From: a virus
DNA: 33,345 bases
Virus record (IMG/VR): IMGVR_UViG_3300044846_001967
Span: 1 to 33,345 of that record
Reading direction: 5' to 3' (one strand)
In this document: in pieces, positions 29,126 through 33,345 of the stretch
Numbering within the stretch: position 1 is the first letter of the stretch
Layout of the letters: the number at the start of each line of letters is the position of its first letter
The notes under the pieces: generated by a model
The model's input: the letters and a program-made list of their open reading frames with translations, nothing else
Told to the model about the DNA's origin: nothing
Database searches by the model: none
Translations under genes and position numbers: made by a program

Positions 29126-30883
29126 TTAATTGATTTTTTGAATGTATGTTTTGCCGTTTGCCCAATTTCCACGGGTCCTGTATGAGATTTGCGCCCATGA
29201 TTTCTCATCTATCCACTCGATTTTTAAAATCTCGACAGGCACCCCATCCAATATCACGAAATTATTGCCCTGTAAAGTTACAAAATCCTGCGCATTTAGG
29301 CGCACTCTTACGTTCTCTCTTAGTATCCAATCATTTTGCGCCACATCGTTGATAAAATGGTAGTTTTGCCATAGCGCATCGGCTCCGCAAAAGTTCAAAT
29401 AATCGGAGCGCTGCACAAATCCACCTGTTTGAAACTCACCCTCCTCCGCATACATGACCTTGGTCACTGCAAAAAATTGCTGAGATATACGAATCGCATC
29501 CTTTCGCGAGTTGATTTGAGCCACAAATGATGTACCCCCTCCAAATACTCCCGTAACTGCATCCACGACCGCTAAAAGTCCCTTAGCCAAGGCCTCCACG
29601 ATGGTGAGTTTGTCCTTTCGCCTTGCCAGTGCAAATGGGATGTTCACATCATTGAGTCCACGGATGGTCAAAAGTTGAGAATCAGTAACAGGAAATAGAG
29701 GCTCCGTGCTATATTCAACGTCATGCGCCCCATATACCTCACCCTCGCAGGTGTGTAGGTCAGTGAAATCGGTTTGATAGTGGATGTAGTATCGTTTCCA
29801 TACCTCTCCACTATCGGTTAAATACGAGTATTCATCATCCCTATCCGACTGCAAACTGAGCGATGGAATCAAGTTCGCCGTGGATTGATTTTGGAGCCAA
29901 TCTCGGCGCTCAATTCGTACGTGATTATTTTGCACGATTAATCGGGCGTTAAACATGATTTCAAGGGCCTCAATTAGGGTCCCAAGGGTAGGCGTAGTAT
30001 CACTCGCAGTGGGGTATCCTTTGTTATATGCAGGTGATGCGGCGGTCACTACCTTGTCAAATATCGAATCCGCATCCCGAATCAGTGGCACAGGGCAAAT
30101 CACCCATCTCCTGTCGATTGTTGATGAGTCATAAGTGTATCCCATGTACTCGCATGATTTTCTCATCAGTTCGTTGATACGGGTCCCGAGTAGATTCCTT
30201 TTCGGAGGGAACATGGTCGCCAAAATTTGACCCCCCAATTTGATGACCGCTACCAATAAGGCCGCCGTATAAACTACCTGAGCCACCGCCAAAAGTGAGG
30301 CGCGAATAATCGCTCCGATATTATACGAAATTACAGGGCCTGTCGGGCCAAGGCCAGTGATGGGAGTCGCACTCTCGATGACATTGGCTATCGCCGTGGC
30401 CGTGTCTCTGATTGCTTGTATCAGTTCCTTTGTCATGATGTACGTCACGATAGCGAGTTGTAAAGTTTGCTCTAATTGGTTATCCTTTACGATGAAATAT
30501 GGCACCTGCCTAATGGGATATTGAACTCCCTGAGATACCATGTATTCAAATGATAGGCCATTTGCCTGAGTCCTAAAATCATCGATGTACCTGCGCCGTT
30601 TGAGTCGGACCTCGATTTCATGTTGACGTACTTTCACCCCATCAGTTAGGTCGACAAAGTAATCCAATGACACCCCACCATCCATGGTCACCTTGTATGG
30701 GATTCCTTGGAATAATCCGACCGATGCGATGTGTTGGTCCACTATATCCTTTGCCTCCCTTGGTAGGATAATTGTCTCAGTATTCAGGGATAATTCATCA
30801 GGATTTCCACTGAAATCCGAAATTAGACCTATTTCCGTGCGATTTCTCGGCGTTATTTGGATGTTGTTAAGGTAATGTATCAC
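29126..30883 (-). CDS. Distal tail / baseplate hub-like protein
   Basis: A 585-residue protein directly after the tape measure, where distal-tail and tail-hub proteins are encoded. The GTG start at 30883 overlaps the tape-measure stop (GTGA). The N-terminus (ITPRNRTEIGLISDFSGNPD) and an RRRYIDD segment precede a hydrophobic region at about 150-230 (AIIRASLLAVAQVVYTAALL). The C-terminus (VPVEILKIEWIDEKSWAQIS) reads as a beta domain. Role from position; moderate certainty. Confidence 0.65.
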   Translation of the reverse strand: MIHYLNNIQITPRNRTEIGLISDFSGNPDELSLNTETIILPREAKDIVDQHIASVGLFQGIPYKVTMDGGVSLDYFVDLTDGVKVRQHEIEVRLKRRRYIDDFRTQANGLSFEYMVSQGVQYPIRQVPYFIVKDNQLEQTLQLAIVTYIMTKELIQAIRDTATAIANVIESATPITGLGPTGPVISYNIGAIIRASLLAVAQVVYTAALLVAVIKLGGQILATMFPPKRNLLGTRINELMRKSCEYMGYTYDSSTIDRRWVICPVPLIRDADSIFDKVVTAASPAYNKGYPTASDTTPTLGTLIEALEIMFNARLIVQNNHVRIERRDWLQNQSTANLIPSLSLQSDRDDEYSYLTDSGEVWKRYYIHYQTDFTDLHTCEGEVYGAHDVEYSTEPLFPVTDSQLLTIRGLNDVNIPFALARRKDKLTIVEALAKGLLAVVDAVTGVFGGGTSFVAQINSRKDAIRISQQFFAVTKVMYAEEGEFQTGGFVQRSDYLNFCGADALWQNYHFINDVAQNDWILRENVRVRLNAQDFVTLQGNNFVILDGVPVEILKIEWIDEKSWAQISYRTRGNWANGKTYIQKIN

Positions 30884-33345
30884 TTACGTACTTTAAATCG
30901 ATTAAACGTCACGGAATTGCCTCTCACGCGCTTTTCCACTATCTCTACCATGGATTGAGTTATCTCACCCAATCCGATTGATGTCTCAGGTTTTTCCTTA
31001 ATTACCTGTTTCAAATCTCGCATCTCATTAATCAGGAGTGAAAACTCCAAAGCGGATGCGGACTGAGTTGCCCCATCCATCGCCCGACCATTTTGGTACT
31101 CCTGAGCCACCTTGGCCAATTCAACATTGGATAGCGCTCCGATTTTTTCATTTAGGTTTTTAGGTATCACTCTCTCATTGGGATGGAGGACCGCATGAAA
31201 TCCACCTTTGCCATCCACTCCGCGACCATTCACGCCAGTGTCCTCAGTACCCTCAAGGAATGTGGGTAGGGATGATATAAACTGCTGCAATAGGGTCGTG
31301 TCCCTGATGGTTTCCGCTAATGGATTTTTACTCCCTGATTCCAATTTTTGCGAATACGTTGAGTAGATGGATTCCGCTAATTTTATCCTTTGTTGCCGCT
31401 TTTGTTCTCTCTCCTTTTTTAGGTTTGCCTCATCAATGATTCGTTGTTGCTCCGCGAGTGATTGCTGCGCAGTAATGTTTCCATCCTTGGCTAATTGTTC
31501 TAATCGGTCCTGTTCTTTTTCAGCCGCCGCGATTTCCTTGTCGATTTGATTGATTCGATTTTCGGATATTTTATTGAATACATCCGCAGTCGCTTTGATG
31601 ATTTCCCGTTTTTGTTTCTCGCTTTCCTTTAGCAAATCCAATTCCGATTTGGCGGTCTTTTCCGAGTCCTCGAGTAGGTCCTTATTTCGGCTTTTTTGGC
31701 TATTCAAAAGGTCATCATTTGTCGAATCGATAAACTCGATTTTTTCGCGCTCCAATTCCATGATGTTGTTTGTCGCCTCCTTGGCTACGATTAGATTTTC
31801 TGAGTTCAAATCGGCATATATTTTAGCCTCATCCTGAGTGAGTTTTTCCTGTGCCTTTTTGTAATTATCATCGATTATCTTTTTTGCCTCGGCATTACCC
31901 TCCGCCGCTTTCAGTAATTGAGCGTATTCGTCATCGAGCGCCTTTTTCCTGTCGATTTTATCCTGTTCGTACGTGAGTAAATTTTGCTCCTGTTCAAAGT
32001 CGGCTAATTTCAAAATTCTCTCGACCTCAAGTTTGTATTTTTCCTCTACCAATGCATTAAAATTGGTCAAGTCATATTCACCCGTTTGGTCTACTTTTTC
32101 GTTTTGTAATTCGACCTCATCCTTGATGGCATCCGATAGGATTTTGATTTTTCGTTTGTTCTCAATATCGGACAATTTGTTGAGCAATTCAGCCTGTTTG
32201 CTGATGTAATCATTACCCTTTTCAAATTGGGTATTCAATTCCTCTAATGATTTTGCTTGGTCGATATTTGAATCGGTATTATTATCGGATGATAAAAAGT
32301 ATTTTTGTCCTCCATTGGTCAAATCATCCAAACGGCCCTCCGCATTTTGCATCGCCAAAGCGTAACCATCAAACCTGTTTTTAGTAAATTCAAGTTCCTT
32401 TTGTAACTCCGCCTGTTTTCTACGTGCATCCGCAGCCGCCCCCATTCGACCCGTTGCCGTTTCACCCTGAATCGTCATGTTTAATTTTTGGATTTCGTTC
32501 TCGAGTTGCATTTGTTTATTGAAATTGTTTTGCATCGCCTCATTTAGAGATTGTGCTTTGAATTTCAGTTTTAATGCTGCTATGTATTTCTTTACCTCAT
32601 TATTAATCGAGTTTTGAAAATTAGCCTCATCCCTCATGTTTTTTAAGGTAGTCCCATACTTGCCATTTATCTCACTAATCAGTTTGCTCCTTTCCTTAGT
32701 CCCTGCATTGGTTTGTTTTAGTTGACTTGCCAATTTAAGGAACTCCACTCCCTCCTTTGCCACATATTCGGCCTGTGCTTTTTGAGATTTTAATCGAGCC
32801 GCATTGATTTCCTTATTACGTTGCTGCGCCTCATTTACTTTTTGTTGACGGGAGTATAAGGCATACAAAGCGATACCCAATGCGGTAACACCTGCGACCA
32901 CTAACATCACAGGATTTGCGAGTAATGCCGTATTGAATGCATACTGCGCACCTGTAGCCACCTCGGTAGCCGTTGCCTCAGCGATTGTGGCCCCCGTGTT
33001 TGCGATTGTTGCGGCCGTTTCCTCAGTCGTAGCCAATGCGTTTGCCTCAGTAAGCAAAACACCCTCAGCATCCACCAAATTACCTCCCTCGTTTGCTGCG
33101 ATATTGGCCTCAGTTGCGATGGTATTTGCCGTGACTGATGCAGTGTTTTGATTCTCAGCGATGGTTTGTGCCGTTGTGGCCGCTACATCCTGAGTTTTTA
33201 CCTGTACCAAAATACCTGATTTCAGCGCAGCCGCCGTGATTCCTGTTTTGATTTCAGTGAGCGCATCCTTTAGGCCACCGAGGGCGCCCATAGCATCCGC
33301 CAAACCTGCTAAGGCCTGTAATTGTTGTATGTTTTTTAGTGTATC
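30880..33345 (-). CDS. Tape measure protein, C-terminal part (continued from 1)
   Basis: The remaining roughly 820 codons of the tape measure. An internal Met at 33303 mimics a start, but the frame is open through it to the window edge. An Ala/Thr/Asn-rich stretch is followed by one strongly hydrophobic segment (around ANPVMLVVAGVTALGIAL), long Lys/Glu/Gln-rich coiled coil, and a C-terminal section with the GVDGKGGFHAVLHPNERVIP signature that I associate with tape measures of Bacteroidota phages. The TGA stop overlaps the GTG start of the next gene (GTGA). At about 1.5 angstrom per residue the full protein suggests a tail near 170 nm; that figure is inference from the general ruler rule. Confidence 0.92.
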   Translation of the reverse strand, partial: DTLKNIQQLQALAGLADAMGALGGLKDALTEIKTGITAAALKSGILVQVKTQDVAATTAQTIAENQNTASVTANTIATEANIAANEGGNLVDAEGVLLTEANALATTEETAATIANTGATIAEATATEVATGAQYAFNTALLANPVMLVVAGVTALGIALYALYSRQQKVNEAQQRNKEINAARLKSQKAQAEYVAKEGVEFLKLASQLKQTNAGTKERSKLISEINGKYGTTLKNMRDEANFQNSINNEVKKYIAALKLKFKAQSLNEAMQNNFNKQMQLENEIQKLNMTIQGETATGRMGAAADARRKQAELQKELEFTKNRFDGYALAMQNAEGRLDDLTNGGQKYFLSSDNNTDSNIDQAKSLEELNTQFEKGNDYISKQAELLNKLSDIENKRKIKILSDAIKDEVELQNEKVDQTGEYDLTNFNALVEEKYKLEVERILKLADFEQEQNLLTYEQDKIDRKKALDDEYAQLLKAAEGNAEAKKIIDDNYKKAQEKLTQDEAKIYADLNSENLIVAKEATNNIMELEREKIEFIDSTNDDLLNSQKSRNKDLLEDSEKTAKSELDLLKESEKQKREIIKATADVFNKISENRINQIDKEIAAAEKEQDRLEQLAKDGNITAQQSLAEQQRIIDEANLKKEREQKRQQRIKLAESIYSTYSQKLESGSKNPLAETIRDTTLLQQFISSLPTFLEGTEDTGVNGRGVDGKGGFHAVLHPNERVIPKNLNEKIGALSNVELAKVAQEYQNGRAMDGATQSASALEFSLLINEMRDLKQVIKEKPETSIGLGEITQSMVEIVEKRVRGNSVTFNRFKVRK
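33224..33345. repeat. Terminal overlap, right copy
   Basis: Second copy of the sequence at 1-122. The three differences change two tape-measure residues (Ile and Ala here, Leu and Thr in the left copy). All three fall in the 17 bases furthest from the shared join, as expected when assembly stops at a site that varies in the phage population. Confidence 0.93.

Noticed and set aside
1-33345. Lysogeny genes (integrase, attachment site)
   Set aside because: No integrase or transposase motif is seen in any frame. Small helix-turn-helix proteins alone do not show a temperate lifestyle.
1-33345. CRISPR arrays, tRNA genes or insertion sequences
   Set aside because: No regularly spaced direct repeats, tRNA-like cloverleaf with acceptor end, or transposase was noticed; the intergenic repeats are dispersed and single. 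A dedicated tRNA scan was not possible.

Overview
The window is a complete tailed-phage genome, opened inside the tape-measure gene. Bases 1-122 and 33224-33345 are the same sequence apart from three substitutions, and joining the ends restores one continuous 1128-codon tape-measure frame. The circle is therefore about 33,223 bp. Every gene I can support lies on the minus strand, so transcription runs from high to low coordinates. The host is probably a member of the Bacteroidota: several promoter-like sites match the TAnnTTTG box of that phylum, starts generally lack Shine-Dalgarno sequences, and the structural proteins are of types I associate with phages of that phylum. HK97-type head genes plus a long tape measure indicate a siphovirus. 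I see no integrase, tRNA, CRISPR array or insertion sequence.

Layout in transcription order. (1) Early region, 23050 to 14736: two intergenic repeat copies, a consensus promoter, a structured leader or small RNA ending in an intrinsic terminator, a run of small unknown genes, then a replication initiator-like protein, a RecA-fold helicase, NinG, an ERF annealing protein, a YqaJ exonuclease, a winged-helix regulator, an SSB-like protein, an XRE regulator and a terminator. (2) 14705 to 12691: a promoter directly on a start codon, a small regulator, a membrane protein, a small protein, a ParB-like protein and a TET/JBP-like 2-oxoglutarate dioxygenase. (3) 12640 to 2181: a repeat copy, a Gp88-like protein, a metallophosphoesterase, small and large terminase, portal, protease, capsid, connectors, tail tube and a terminator. 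(4) 2147 to 1, continuing at 33345 to 23307: a repeat copy and promoter, tail-assembly chaperone with overlapping second frame, tape measure, baseplate or fibre genes, holin candidate, endolysin candidate and a terminator.

The main points for follow-up are a family of diverged intergenic repeats in front of the transcription units, a structured RNA with its own promoter and terminator at the head of the early operon, a ParB/dioxygenase/Gp88 gene group that could modify DNA although no methyltransferase is visible, a head-tail connector interrupted by about 240 residues of glycine-rich beta repeats, and a possible -2 or +1 frameshift in the tail chaperone. Functions given for small genes are tentative; all family assignments were made by eye from motifs, without database searches.
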